Shown here in pieces: positions 13,229 through 21,340 of a stretch of 64,000 nucleotides of DNA. The stretch spans positions 186,001 to 250,000 of the forward strand of contig JAMOWA010000059.1 of NCBI GenBank assembly GCA_027061805.1. The letters run 5' to 3'. The DNA is from Thermoanaerobaculia bacterium (GTDB lineage Bacteria > Acidobacteriota > Thermoanaerobaculia > Thermoanaerobaculales > Sulfomarinibacteraceae). Made by a program: the position numbers and the translations under genes. The number at the start of each line of letters is the position of its first letter. The first letter of the stretch is position 1. The notes below the pieces were generated by a model. That model was not told the origin of the DNA and ran no database searches. It was given only the letters and a program-made list of their open reading frames with translations.

Positions 13229-14301
13229 AGGTTCACCAGCCGTTCCCGGCCCACGGAGATCACCATCCCCAGGGCCGCGCAGGTGGTCAGGAGGGACGAT
13301 CCCCCGTAGCTGAACAGGGGGAGCGTGATGCCGGTGGTGGGCAGCCAGCCCACCACCATGCCCAGGTTCACCACCACCTGGAAGGCGATCCAGGCCCCGA
13401 TCATGGTGGCCAGGGCCAGGCCGAAGCGGGTGGTGGCGTGGAGGGCCGCCAGCAGGATCCTCCAGAGAAGCAGGGCGTAGATCCCCAGCAGGAGGGAGGA
13501 GCCCACGAAGCCCGTGGCCTCGCCCCAGGTGGCGAAGATGAAGTCCGTGTGCTGCGCCGGAAGGAAGCGGAGCAGCGACTGGGGTCCGCGCCCGAAACCC
13601 CGTCCGGTGGCCATGCCCGACCCGATGGCGATCTTGGACTGGCGGACCTGGTACCCGGCGCCGTAGGGGTCCCGGGAGGGGTCCAGCACCGTCAGGACCC
13701 GTTCCTTCTGGTACGGCCTGAGCCCCCAGGTCCAGGCACCCGCCGCCCCCAGCACCACCAGGACCACGAGGGTCGCCCACGCCTTCCCGGGCAGGCCGGC
13801 GAGCCAGAGCACGGCGCCCCAGAGGGGAAGGTAGGTGAGCGCGACTCCGAGGTCCGGCTCCAGCAGGATCAGCCCCACGGGCAGGCCGGCCAGGGCCGAG
13901 AGCGCCAGGAACCCCCTCACCGACAGGACCTCGCCGGTCCGGTTGGCGAACCACAGGGCCAGGATCAGGACGGTACCCAGCCGGGCCAGCTCGCTGGGCT
14001 GGAAGGTGAAGGGGCCTGCGGCGAACCATCCCCGCGTGCCGCTCCGTGTCTCGCCGAAGGCGAGCACCGCCACGAGGAGCAGGATGGAGCCCGCATAGGC
14101 GGGGACCGCCAGGCGGAGCAGCGTGGTGGTCCGGATGCGCGAGACGATCCACAGGACCACGAGGCCGATGGCGCCCCAGATGGCCTGGCGCAGGAGCAGG
14201 CGCCCCCCCAGCACCCTGTCCAGCACGCTGAGCTGGATCAGCGAGGCGCCGAGGATGCCGAGGACGCCGAGCACGAGCCACGGATCGAGGCGATGCTCCA
14301 T
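13225..14301 (-). CDS. rodA: RodA, SEDS peptidoglycan glycosyltransferase
   Basis: An integral membrane peptidoglycan polymerase of the elongasome (358 aa, about ten membrane helices). The SEDS signatures are visible: a TRGWFAAGPFTFQPSE block in the first large loop and the C-terminal LPLFSYGGSSLL. It works with the PBP2 transpeptidase encoded immediately upstream. ATG 14301 is preceded by TACACT six bases away, inside the end of mrdA, so an internal leaderless promoter is possible besides read-through. Confidence 0.95.
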   Translation of the reverse strand: MEHRLDPWLVLGVLGILGASLIQLSVLDRVLGGRLLLRQAIWGAIGLVVLWIVSRIRTTTLLRLAVPAYAGSILLLVAVLAFGETRSGTRGWFAAGPFTFQPSELARLGTVLILALWFANRTGEVLSVRGFLALSALAGLPVGLILLEPDLGVALTYLPLWGAVLWLAGLPGKAWATLVVLVVLGAAGAWTWGLRPYQKERVLTVLDPSRDPYGAGYQVRQSKIAIGSGMATGRGFGRGPQSLLRFLPAQHTDFIFATWGEATGFVGSSLLLGIYALLLWRILLAALHATTRFGLALATMIGAWIAFQVVVNLGMVVGWLPTTGITLPLFSYGGSSLLTTCAALGMVISVGRERLVNL

Positions 14302-14305
14302 GGCC

Positions 14306-16123
14306 TCAGTGTATCCCGGAAGGCGGAGGGAAAGACGCCTCCCCTCCCGCTGTCTCGCCCATGTGGGGGTCGGCCTCGAGGCCCGCGGCGAAGACCAGGC
14401 CTGCTGCGGGGGCCGCCCGTCCGCCCCCGCTCGCACCGTGCTCCACCACCACGGCCACCACCAGGGAGGGAGCGTCGAGTGGCTCCCACCCCACGAAGAG
14501 CGCGTGGTGCCGCAGCCGGCGGTCGAGCTCCTCCACCTTCCTGCCCTCCTGGAGGCGTGCCACCTGGGCGGTGCCCGTCTTGCCGGCCACGGGGAGCCTG
14601 GAGAGGGAACGGGCGGTTCCCTCGGGGCCGTGGACCACCTCGGTGAGGCCCCGGACGACCCTGTGGAGCAGGTCGGGGTCGAGGTCGAGCCGGAGCGGGC
14701 CTCGTTCCTCGCCGGTGTCGAACAGGTGTGGGATCACCAGCGTGCCGCCGTTGGCCAGGGCGGCGTAGGCACGCGCCAGCTGCAGGGGGGTCACGAGCAG
14801 GGGGCCCTGGCCGATGGCCACCGATACTGTGGTGCCCGGGTACCACGACCTGTGGCGGACCGTGCGGGCCCATTCGGGAGTCCCCACCAGTCCCCTCCTC
14901 TCGGACGGAAGGTGGATCCCCGTGGGGTGGCCGAAGCCGAAGCTGCCGAGCCAGGAGGCCATGGTCTCGATCCCGAGCCGGACACCCAGCGTGTAGTAGT
15001 AGACGTCGCAGGACACCTCCAGCGACCGTTCGAGGGCGACCCTGCCGTGGCCGCCCCGCCTCCAGCACCGGAAGGTGTGGCCGAAGAGCTGGACGGCCCC
15101 GCGGCAGGAGACGCTCCACGAGGGCGTCGTGGCCCCCGTGGAGAGGCCGGCCAGGGCATAGAAGGGCTTGATGGTGGATCCCGGGGGGTACAGCCCCTGG
15201 ATGCACCGGTCCTGGAGGGGGTGTGCGGGATCGTTGCGGAGGGTGTTCCACGCTGCGGGGGAAAGCCTTCCGGAGAAGAGGTTGGGATCGAAGCCGGGCG
15301 ATGAGTAGTAGGCACGGATGGCGCCGTTGCGCGGGTCCAGCGCCACCACACCGCCCGTGTCCTCCCCCAGGGCCTCGGCCGCGGCCCTCTGGAGGTCGAG
15401 GTCCAGCGTGAGCGTGAGGTCGCTGCCGGGAACGGGTGGGATCTCCTCCACCACGCCCAGCTGCCGTCCCACGGCGTTCACCACGACCTTCCGTTCGCCG
15501 TCCCGCCCCGCCAGGACCGGCTCGGCGAGGGCCTCCACGCCCACGGCACCCACCAGCATGGTGGCACGGCGCCCGCCGGCCTCCTCGAGCTCTTCCCTGC
15601 GCACCGGCCTGAGGTGGCCCACGGCGTGGGAGGTCAGCGGCCCGTGCGGGTAGTGGCGCCGGAATCCCCCCACCACCACGAGCTCCGGATGGTCACTCTG
15701 GTGCGCCCGGATCCGGGTGACCTGCTCCCAGGAGAGGTCCTCGCCCACCACGATGGGTGCGAGGGAGGTGCGTGTGATGGACCGGATGCGCCCGTCGAGC
15801 TCGGCGGCGGGGCCCAGGCCCAGCCGGGCCAGGAAGAGGATCGTCTCGTCGAGCCGGCGGGGCTCATTGGGGAAGAGGAGGAGGTTGTAGGCGGCCGTGT
15901 TCTCGGCGAGGATCCTCCCGGCCCGGTCGTAGATCCGGCCCCGCTCGGCGGGGACGGGGATCCTCCGGAGCCTGTTGTTCAGGGCCAGCTGCCGCCAGTG
16001 TGGTGCGGTTCGCAGCTGGAGGTCGGCCAGGCGCAGGTACAGCCCGAGAAGGGACACGGTGATCACCAGGGCCAGGGCGACGGTCCGGCGCCTGAGACCG
16101 CAGAGATCCTCCCGAACCCGCAT
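14306..16123 (-). CDS. mrdA: Penicillin-binding protein 2 (elongasome transpeptidase)
   Basis: Peptidoglycan D,D-transpeptidase, 605 aa. A single N-terminal membrane helix is followed by the PBP dimerisation domain and the transpeptidase domain, with SxxK in PPGSTIKPF, SxD in EVSCDVYYY and KTG in AGKTGTAQ. The SxN motif therefore reads Ser-Cys-Asp, as in known PBP2 proteins. Start ATG 16123 overlaps the mreD stop. Its gene position between mreD and rodA is the standard elongasome order. Confidence 0.95.
   Translation of the reverse strand: MRVREDLCGLRRRTVALALVITVSLLGLYLRLADLQLRTAPHWRQLALNNRLRRIPVPAERGRIYDRAGRILAENTAAYNLLLFPNEPRRLDETILFLARLGLGPAAELDGRIRSITRTSLAPIVVGEDLSWEQVTRIRAHQSDHPELVVVGGFRRHYPHGPLTSHAVGHLRPVRREELEEAGGRRATMLVGAVGVEALAEPVLAGRDGERKVVVNAVGRQLGVVEEIPPVPGSDLTLTLDLDLQRAAAEALGEDTGGVVALDPRNGAIRAYYSSPGFDPNLFSGRLSPAAWNTLRNDPAHPLQDRCIQGLYPPGSTIKPFYALAGLSTGATTPSWSVSCRGAVQLFGHTFRCWRRGGHGRVALERSLEVSCDVYYYTLGVRLGIETMASWLGSFGFGHPTGIHLPSERRGLVGTPEWARTVRHRSWYPGTTVSVAIGQGPLLVTPLQLARAYAALANGGTLVIPHLFDTGEERGPLRLDLDPDLLHRVVRGLTEVVHGPEGTARSLSRLPVAGKTGTAQVARLQEGRKVEELDRRLRHHALFVGWEPLDAPSLVVAVVVEHGASGGGRAAPAAGLVFAAGLEADPHMGETAGGEASFPPPSGIH
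14308..14313 (-). promoter_or_regulatory. Candidate -10 box for a leaderless rodA transcript
   Basis: TACACT on the minus strand ends six bases before the rodA ATG (14301), the same spacing as other candidate leaderless starts in this window. It lies in the mrdA-rodA junction, so it would be an internal promoter. A GAGG just before the ATG is too close to serve as a normal ribosome-binding site. Confidence 0.3.
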
Positions 16124-16617
16124 CAGTGGAGACGCCGTGTCCTGAAACGCCGCCAGCGGACGGGAAGGTCGGCGGTCACGAGCCATCCGGCGAGACTGCA
16201 CCAGAGTCCCGTGGCCAGGGCCTGGAGGGCCACGGTGACCGGAGATGGAAGGGCGGCACCGCCCAGGGGTAGCGCCGCCAGGTGGTCCAGGCCCGTCACC
16301 ACCAGTGCTCCCAGGGTTCCGATGGCACCCCAGGCCTTTGGCGACCGGTCGGCGATCCTTCCCGCGACCCAGACCACCACGAGGGCCGTTCCGCTCCAGG
16401 CGATGCCCCCGGGCCCGATGACAGGTTCCAGGAGGAGATCCCAGCCGAGGCCGGTCAGGAGCCCCAGGACCAGCGGATTGTCCCGCCGATGGAGCATGGG
16501 AGGTGCCACGAGCCAGACCATGGGCAGCAGGGCGAGGGAGAGCCACGGCGGGATCCCCGGAGCCCCCAGGAGGCGCTGGACCAGAAGGGTCGCGGTCACC
16601 GCCGCGGCGAGCTTCAC
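16123..16617 (-). CDS. mreD: Rod shape-determining protein MreD
   Basis: A small hydrophobic protein of 164 aa with four to five predicted membrane helices and little else. Identification rests on its position between mreC and mrdA, its size and its hydrophobic pattern. The GTG start overlaps the mreC stop (GTGA). It links MreC to the cytoplasmic MreB filament in the elongasome. Confidence 0.85.
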   Translation of the reverse strand: MKLAAAVTATLLVQRLLGAPGIPPWLSLALLPMVWLVAPPMLHRRDNPLVLGLLTGLGWDLLLEPVIGPGGIAWSGTALVVVWVAGRIADRSPKAWGAIGTLGALVVTGLDHLAALPLGGAALPSPVTVALQALATGLWCSLAGWLVTADLPVRWRRFRTRRLH

Positions 16618-17450
16618 GGTGGGCCTCCCACCGGTGATCCCGCGGTCCAGCCCGGGACCAGGAGGACCAGCTCCAGGTGGGAGAAGTCGGTCAGCGGCCG
16701 GGCCTCCACGGCCAGGAGGGGGCCGGGAGTCTCCCGGACGCGCGTGACCCGGGCCACGGGGAGGCCGGGGGGGTAGATGCCGTCGGTGCCACTCGTCACC
16801 ACGAGGTCCCCGGTCACGAGCCGGGCCCTCCGGGGGATGTACTCCAGCCGGAGCATTCCGGTTCCCGTTCCCGTGGCCAGCCCCGGGATGCCCGCCTCGC
16901 CCGCGAGGACGGCGACCGCGGCGTTGGCCTTCCGGATGGTCTCGACCCAGGAGGAGCGGGCGCCGACCCGGAACACCCGCCCGACGACGCCCGCCGAGCT
17001 CAGGACGGGAGTGTCCACATGGATGCCATCCGTGTCTCCGGCATCCACCTCGAGCGTCCCACCGGCTGTCACGCGGAAGACGCACGAGGCCACGCGCGAG
17101 GTGTCCGTCAGGGAGGGGAAGGCCGCGGAGAGCAGGGCGGCCTGCCGGAGGAGCCGGGCCTCGGAGGCCAGGATCAGGTTCCTGGCCCGCTCCTCGTCCA
17201 GGCGGCGCTTCAGGACGGCGTTCTCGGAGACGAGGCGCTGCAGGTCACGGAGGCCCGACGAGGCGTCCCGGACGGTGGTGACCGTCGCGGTGACGGCCAC
17301 CTGCAGGGGCCGGACCGCCGTGCGGAGCCAGGAGGTCAGGAGGCGTTCCCTGCCGTCGTGGACCTGCGCCGCGGCGGCGAGCTCCAGCATGATCCAGATG
17401 AGCAGGACCGTCCGGGTCCGGAAGCGGGTGGCGACACCGAGCCTGCCCAT
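16614..17450 (-). CDS. mreC: Rod shape-determining protein MreC
   Basis: A bitopic periplasmic protein (278 aa). It has an N-terminal membrane helix at about 12-28, a coiled-coil near residues 65-105 (SENAVLKRRLDEERARN) and a two-lobed beta-barrel domain typical of MreC. No good ribosome-binding site precedes ATG 17450. The 96-base gap to mreB is GC-rich and could form hairpins, so MreC may be made at a lower level than MreB. Confidence 0.92.
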   Translation of the reverse strand: MGRLGVATRFRTRTVLLIWIMLELAAAAQVHDGRERLLTSWLRTAVRPLQVAVTATVTTVRDASSGLRDLQRLVSENAVLKRRLDEERARNLILASEARLLRQAALLSAAFPSLTDTSRVASCVFRVTAGGTLEVDAGDTDGIHVDTPVLSSAGVVGRVFRVGARSSWVETIRKANAAVAVLAGEAGIPGLATGTGTGMLRLEYIPRRARLVTGDLVVTSGTDGIYPPGLPVARVTRVRETPGPLLAVEARPLTDFSHLELVLLVPGWTAGSPVGGPP

Positions 17451-17546
17451 GGCGGGTCAGGGCGTGCCGGCCCGGCCCGGGCATGGCCGGGGATCCCTCC
17501 GGGGACGTCGTGCCACTGTGCCGGAGAGGGGTCGGGCCATGGCTCC

Positions 17547-18572
17547 TCAGGCGATGGCGATCTTGCGGAGGAGATCGATGTTGGTGAGCATCATGCCGGT
17601 CCCCCGGACCACCGCGGAGCCCGGGTCCTCGGCGTGGGCCACGGGGAGCCCCGTCTCCTCGCGGAGGCGCTTGTCCAGGTTCTTGAGCAGGGAGCCGCCA
17701 CCCGCCAGGATGATCCCCTTGTCCATGATGTCCGCGGAGAGCTCGGGGGGGGTGCGTTCCAGGGCGTTCCGGACCGCGTCCACGATGGTGGAGATGGTCT
17801 CCGCCAGCGCCTCGCGGATCTCCTCGTCGGAGATGGTGAGGTTCTTGGGGACCCCCTCCACCAGGTCCCGTCCCTTGATCTCCATGGTGAGGGGCTCGTC
17901 CAGGGGGTAGGCCGAACCGATCTCCATCTTGATCTGCTCCGCCGAGCGCTCCCCGATCAGCAGGTTGTACTTCTTCTTGATGTACTGGGTGATGGCCTCG
18001 TCCATCTCGTTGCCGGCCACCCGGACCGATCGGGAGTAGACGACCCCTGCCAGCGAGATGACCGCCACGTCGCTGGTGCCCCCCCCGATGTCCACGATCA
18101 TGTTGCCGGACGGCTCGGTGATGGGCAGGCCGGCGCCGATGGCCGCCGCCATGGCCTGCTCGATGAGGTAGACCTCGCTGGCCCCGGCCTTGAGCGCCGT
18201 GTCCTTGACGGCGCGCTTCTCCACCTGGGTGATCTCGGAGGGCACGGAGATGACGATCCGCGGCCGCACGAGGAACGAACGCCCGTGGGCCTTCTTGATG
18301 AAGTAGTCGAGCATGCGCTCGGTGACCTCGAAGTCCGCGATGACGCCGTCCTTCATGGGACGGATGGCCTCGATGTTGCCGGGGGTCTTCCCGAGCATCT
18401 CCTTGGCCTTGGAGCCCACGGCCTCCACACGGTTGGTGACACGGTTCACCGCCACGATGGAGGGCTCCACCACCACGATGCCCCGCCCCCGGATGTAGAC
18501 CAGGGTGGTGGCGGTCCCGAGATCGATGGCCAGGTCGGAAGAGAACAGCCCCAGCAGACTGGAGAAACCCAT
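17547..18572 (-). CDS. mreB: Actin-like cell shape protein MreB
   Basis: Bacterial actin that directs lateral wall synthesis (341 aa). It starts with an amphipathic MGFSSLLGLFSSDLAID region that can bind the membrane, then the phosphate-1 loop AIDLGTATT, phosphate-2 VDIGGGTSD and adenosine motif ILAGGGSLL. ATG 18572 has a strong GGAGG eight bases upstream that lies inside the 3' end of the FecR-like gene, whose TGA shares a base with this ATG. Confidence 0.97.
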   Translation of the reverse strand: MGFSSLLGLFSSDLAIDLGTATTLVYIRGRGIVVVEPSIVAVNRVTNRVEAVGSKAKEMLGKTPGNIEAIRPMKDGVIADFEVTERMLDYFIKKAHGRSFLVRPRIVISVPSEITQVEKRAVKDTALKAGASEVYLIEQAMAAAIGAGLPITEPSGNMIVDIGGGTSDVAVISLAGVVYSRSVRVAGNEMDEAITQYIKKKYNLLIGERSAEQIKMEIGSAYPLDEPLTMEIKGRDLVEGVPKNLTISDEEIREALAETISTIVDAVRNALERTPPELSADIMDKGIILAGGGSLLKNLDKRLREETGLPVAHAEDPGSAVVRGTGMMLTNIDLLRKIAIA

Positions 18573-19993
18573 CAAAAAACCTCCACGAACACGCGTTGCC
18601 GTCGCTCGGTCCGGTTGCCCGCGGGGTCGACGGCCGCCACCACGAGTTCGTTCCATCCGTCGTCCAGGACCTCGATGGCCTTCCGGAAGTGGCCGGTGGC
18701 GTCCACGTCGACCGGCTCCCCGTTGATGGTCACCGTGGCGCCCGGCTCGGTGGTGCCCTCCACGATGAACAGCTGGCCCATCTGCCGGGCCGGCTCCACC
18801 TTCAGGTCCGGAGGGGTGTGGTCCTCAAGGGGGAAGCGATGGCCGGACGTGGTGAGCCGGAAGCGCCGGACCGGGCTCCATTCCGAGGAGACCCCGTCCT
18901 CGTCGATGGCGGCCACCCGCCAGTAGTAGGTGCCCCGGAGAACCCCCTTGAGACGGGCGGAGCTCTTCGTCCTGGCAGGATCGTCGACGTCCAGCCCGCT
19001 GGCGGTGAAACGGCTCGACCGGCCGACCTGCAGGTGGCTGGCCACCGCACCGGGGGGCAGCTCCCACTCCAGGGTGATGACCGGGTCCGTGCCGAGGTCG
19101 AAGGACACGTTGTTCTCGGGGCTGATCGGCCGTGGCGGCGAGGGGATCTTGCCCCTGGCCCCCAGCTCGCCGTCCGGTGCGGCCGCCACCCGTTCCTGGG
19201 AGTGGAGCACCAGGGAGGCCCCCCCACGGCCCTTCACCCGGGCCTGGCCCGCATAGGTCGCCACCACGGTCCGCCTGTCGGTGCCGTCGACATCCACGGC
19301 GACCCGGCTGTCCCGCTCCACCGAGGTCTCCACGGCATCGGTGGCCACGGTGGAGGTGTTGGAGGTGGTGAACACCTTCAGGCGTCCCACCATCATCTTG
19401 ACCTTCCCCTCGGCGGCGGTCCGGGACCGCTGGTGGATCTCCAGCAGCGAGTCGGGGGCGATCCGGTAGATGGTGCCGTCGGCGAGCAGGATCTCGGCGG
19501 ACCCGTCGCTCCCGGTCCGGACGAAGTCACCGTTGAACAGGGGCATCCTCTCCCGTGCCGGTTCCCAGGCGGTCTTGCCGGCACGCTGCACGCTGACCCG
19601 GCCCTTGAGGCTGAAGATCTGCCCTGCCCCTGCCACCTCTCCCGGTTCCGCCCCGAGGATCGCCTCGAACCGCTGACGGGCCTGGCGGGCAAGCCTGGCG
19701 GCCTCGTCCCACTGCTCCCCGGCGTAGGCAGAGCGGGCGTCGTCCAGCTCGGTGGTCCCGAGGCTGGCCTCCTCCCTCCAGGCGGCGGGAACACCCCTGT
19801 CCCTGAGAACCGACTGGCTCTGCTCGGCCTGCTCGATGGCCTTCCGTGCCCGGGCCTGCGGTGGGAGGTGCATCCGGCTGTACGCGAACGCCAGCAGGAC
19901 CGTCGCGAGGACGGCGGTCACCACGATGGCGATGACCCTCCGGATCGTGTGGACCCGGACCACCACCCAGTCGATCTCGATGCCCCGTGCCAC
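18572..19993 (-). CDS. FecR-domain envelope protein cotranscribed with mreB
   Basis: About 473 aa. A short cytoplasmic start is followed by one membrane helix (roughly residues 16-36), a coiled or TPR-like stretch, a FecR domain (IFSLKGRVSVQRAG through the DGTIYRIAPDSLLEIHQ region), a fibronectin-like domain with YYWRVAAIDEDG, and a C-terminal Ig-like domain (GTTEPGATVTINGEPV). The protein should sit in the periplasm on a single anchor. GTG 19993 was chosen because GGAGG lies nine bases upstream; longer readings lack a start signal. It is the first gene of the mre operon. Its function is unknown; a wall or envelope scaffolding role is inference. Confidence 0.8.
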   Translation of the reverse strand: MARGIEIDWVVVRVHTIRRVIAIVVTAVLATVLLAFAYSRMHLPPQARARKAIEQAEQSQSVLRDRGVPAAWREEASLGTTELDDARSAYAGEQWDEAARLARQARQRFEAILGAEPGEVAGAGQIFSLKGRVSVQRAGKTAWEPARERMPLFNGDFVRTGSDGSAEILLADGTIYRIAPDSLLEIHQRSRTAAEGKVKMMVGRLKVFTTSNTSTVATDAVETSVERDSRVAVDVDGTDRRTVVATYAGQARVKGRGGASLVLHSQERVAAAPDGELGARGKIPSPPRPISPENNVSFDLGTDPVITLEWELPPGAVASHLQVGRSSRFTASGLDVDDPARTKSSARLKGVLRGTYYWRVAAIDEDGVSSEWSPVRRFRLTTSGHRFPLEDHTPPDLKVEPARQMGQLFIVEGTTEPGATVTINGEPVDVDATGHFRKAIEVLDDGWNELVVAAVDPAGNRTERRQRVFVEVF

Positions 19994-20013
19994 GTTCTGA
20001 CACCTCCGGGCCC

Positions 20014-20043
20014 ACGGTACCACGGCGTCTCGGGGTGCGGCAA
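20014..20043 (-). promoter_or_regulatory. Possible promoter of the FecR-mre-rodA operon
   Basis: On the minus strand TTGCCG (20043-20038) is followed after 18 bases by TACCGT (20019-20014), about 20 bases before the GTG of the FecR-like gene. The match to the sigma-70 consensus is moderate. Confidence 0.45.
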
Positions 20044-20219
20044 GCGCAAGAGACGCCACGGCAAGCCTTTGGGGCTCCGGTCCCCACCCCGGAGCGTGAG
20101 GGGGGTCACCGGTGGCCACGTCACGGGTTCCGGCAGCGGCGGAGCGGCTTCGGGGGCAGCCGACGGCGACGGGGATCGGCGGCGCAGAGCCGCGACGGAA
20201 AACGGTGGTCGTGTGGGAA

Positions 20220-20292
20220 TCGGTGACCGTGGTCATGTGCCCGACCGTGCCCCTGATCCTGGCCGTGACCGTGGCCGTGACCGTGATTGTGC
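20220..20292. repeat. Six-base-period low-complexity tract
   Basis: The stretch reads as consecutive hexamers close to CCGTGA or CCGTGG (for example CCGTGACCGTGGCCGTGACC). Read on the minus strand it would encode a His/Gly-rich string, but no gene context supports translation. Confidence 0.7.
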
Positions 20293-20927
20293 GGCGCGCG
20301 GGGCGCGGCCCTCTGCGCGCCGCCCGCCAGGGCCTCCGTGCGAGGTGCGACGCCCCCCACCCACCCGTGCGGGGATTGCCGCATTGGCGTTCGCCGAGGG
20401 GAGGTCGCGGGGGGAGCGCCGCTCGAAAGTCGCGGCCTCGTGCATGGGGCGAGTGGAGGCGAGGTGGCTCGCCGGGAGAATGTCGCCCGGGTTCTGCGGG
20501 AGCACGATGCCGGCCTGGAGGCCGGCGCTCCCTGTGGCCGCGTACCCTCTTCGGATGTCCGGTTGTGTTCCGGGTTGGGAGGCCTCGTGTTTCCCGGGGC
20601 GGATGGCGGCGTCGGGGATCGGGGACGGCGGCCGCGTCCGGTGGTCCTCCCGGGCGCGTCCCCCGCTTCATCCGGTTGCCGAAGCGCACCGGGCCGAGAT
20701 GTTCTCCCCCTCGCCCCTGCGCCCCTGCTCCCGGGCGGGCGGGGGCCGCCTCCCACGATGGCGGGCCACTTCGCCGGATGTTCATCCCGTGCGTTACTCG
20801 CCCACTTCGTGGTCGGTGTGTCGTGGAAAGCTCGGTGGGCGTAGGGCCGGCCTTCCCCCTCTCCGGCCCTTTGGGCCTTCGACCCCCCCGGCCACGCCCG
20901 CGGCGTGCTTTCCACAGACAATGCACC

Positions 20928-20983
20928 GGCACGGCGTTTTCCTCCTGTTCGGATCTGGAGGACGTCATGGAAAACGCCGTGCC
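20928..20983. repeat. Perfect 15-bp inverted repeat
   Basis: GGCACGGCGTTTTCC at 20928-20942 is exactly reverse-complementary to GGAAAACGCCGTGCC at 20969-20983, with a 26-base loop. There is no T tract after either arm, so a simple terminator is unlikely; it could be a small repeat element, a protein-binding site or a structured RNA. Confidence 0.85.
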
Positions 20984-21028
20984 CGGCACGCGCCGCCGGG
21001 TGCGCCCTTCTCCGGAGGGGCGGGGGAC

Positions 21029-21058
21029 GTCTTCACTTCTTCACGTCTTCACTCTTCA
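21029..21058. repeat. Short CTTCAC repeats
   Basis: Four copies of CTTCAC occur at spacings of seven to eight bases. It is a short pyrimidine-rich tract with no associated gene. Confidence 0.6.
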
Positions 21059-21093
21059 CCGGGTGGGTGGGGGATGGTGGTGTCGGGCATGGT

Positions 21094-21229
21094 CACCTCC
21101 GGGTCGTTCATGGAGGCCCTTCAGCTTCCGGGCGCCCCGGTGTCAGGGGCCGCGCAGCGGCCGGAGGTTCACCCTTGACGCCGGGGCGCCCGGAAGCTAG
21201 GCCTCCCATGACAGAACGACCCGGAGGTG
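21094..21229. repeat. Long imperfect inverted repeat (~56-bp arms)
   Basis: The left arm is 21094-21149 and the right arm 21172-21229, with a 22-base loop. They match almost throughout, including a perfect 18-bp core (AGCTTCCGGGCGCCCCGG at 21123-21140 against 21181-21198) and perfect outer ends (CACCTCCGGGTCGTTC). Differences are small gaps and two mismatches. This looks like a MITE-like or REP-like element or a very stable RNA hairpin upstream of ppiD. Confidence 0.85.
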
Positions 21230-21275
21230 GCTGCCGCACCCCGCTGCCGCACCCCGCTGCCGCCTTTCCCGGAAC

Positions 21276-21304
21276 TTGCGCCAACATGGCCGCTCGGCTA
21301 CACT
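21276..21304 (+). promoter_or_regulatory. Sigma-70-type promoter of ppiD
   Basis: TTGCGC (21276-21281), 17-base spacer, TACACT (21299-21304). The start point would fall near 21311, leaving about 30 bases before the ATG with its GGAGG site. Confidence 0.6.
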
Positions 21305-21340
21305 TTGCCGTCCGAACGCTGGACCGATCTGGAGGCGACG

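Larger units (their letters stand above)
19994..21275. other. 1.3 kb stretch with no supported gene, rich in inverted repeats
   Basis: Open frames exist on both strands (the longest plus-strand one is 20112-21200) but they span palindromes and low-complexity DNA, have no recognisable domain and lack start signals. The region holds, in order: the mre promoter, a six-base-period GTGACC tract (20220-20292), a GCCGGCCT/AGGCCGGC palindrome (20509-20526), a 15-bp inverted repeat (20928-20983), CTTCAC repeats (21029-21058) and a long imperfect hairpin (21094-21229). I see no known structured RNA signature. Confidence 0.6.

Noticed and set aside
20112-21200. 362-codon plus-strand frame in the gap upstream of ppiD
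   Set aside because: It crosses hexamer repeats and both inverted repeats, lacks a domain and has no ribosome-binding site.
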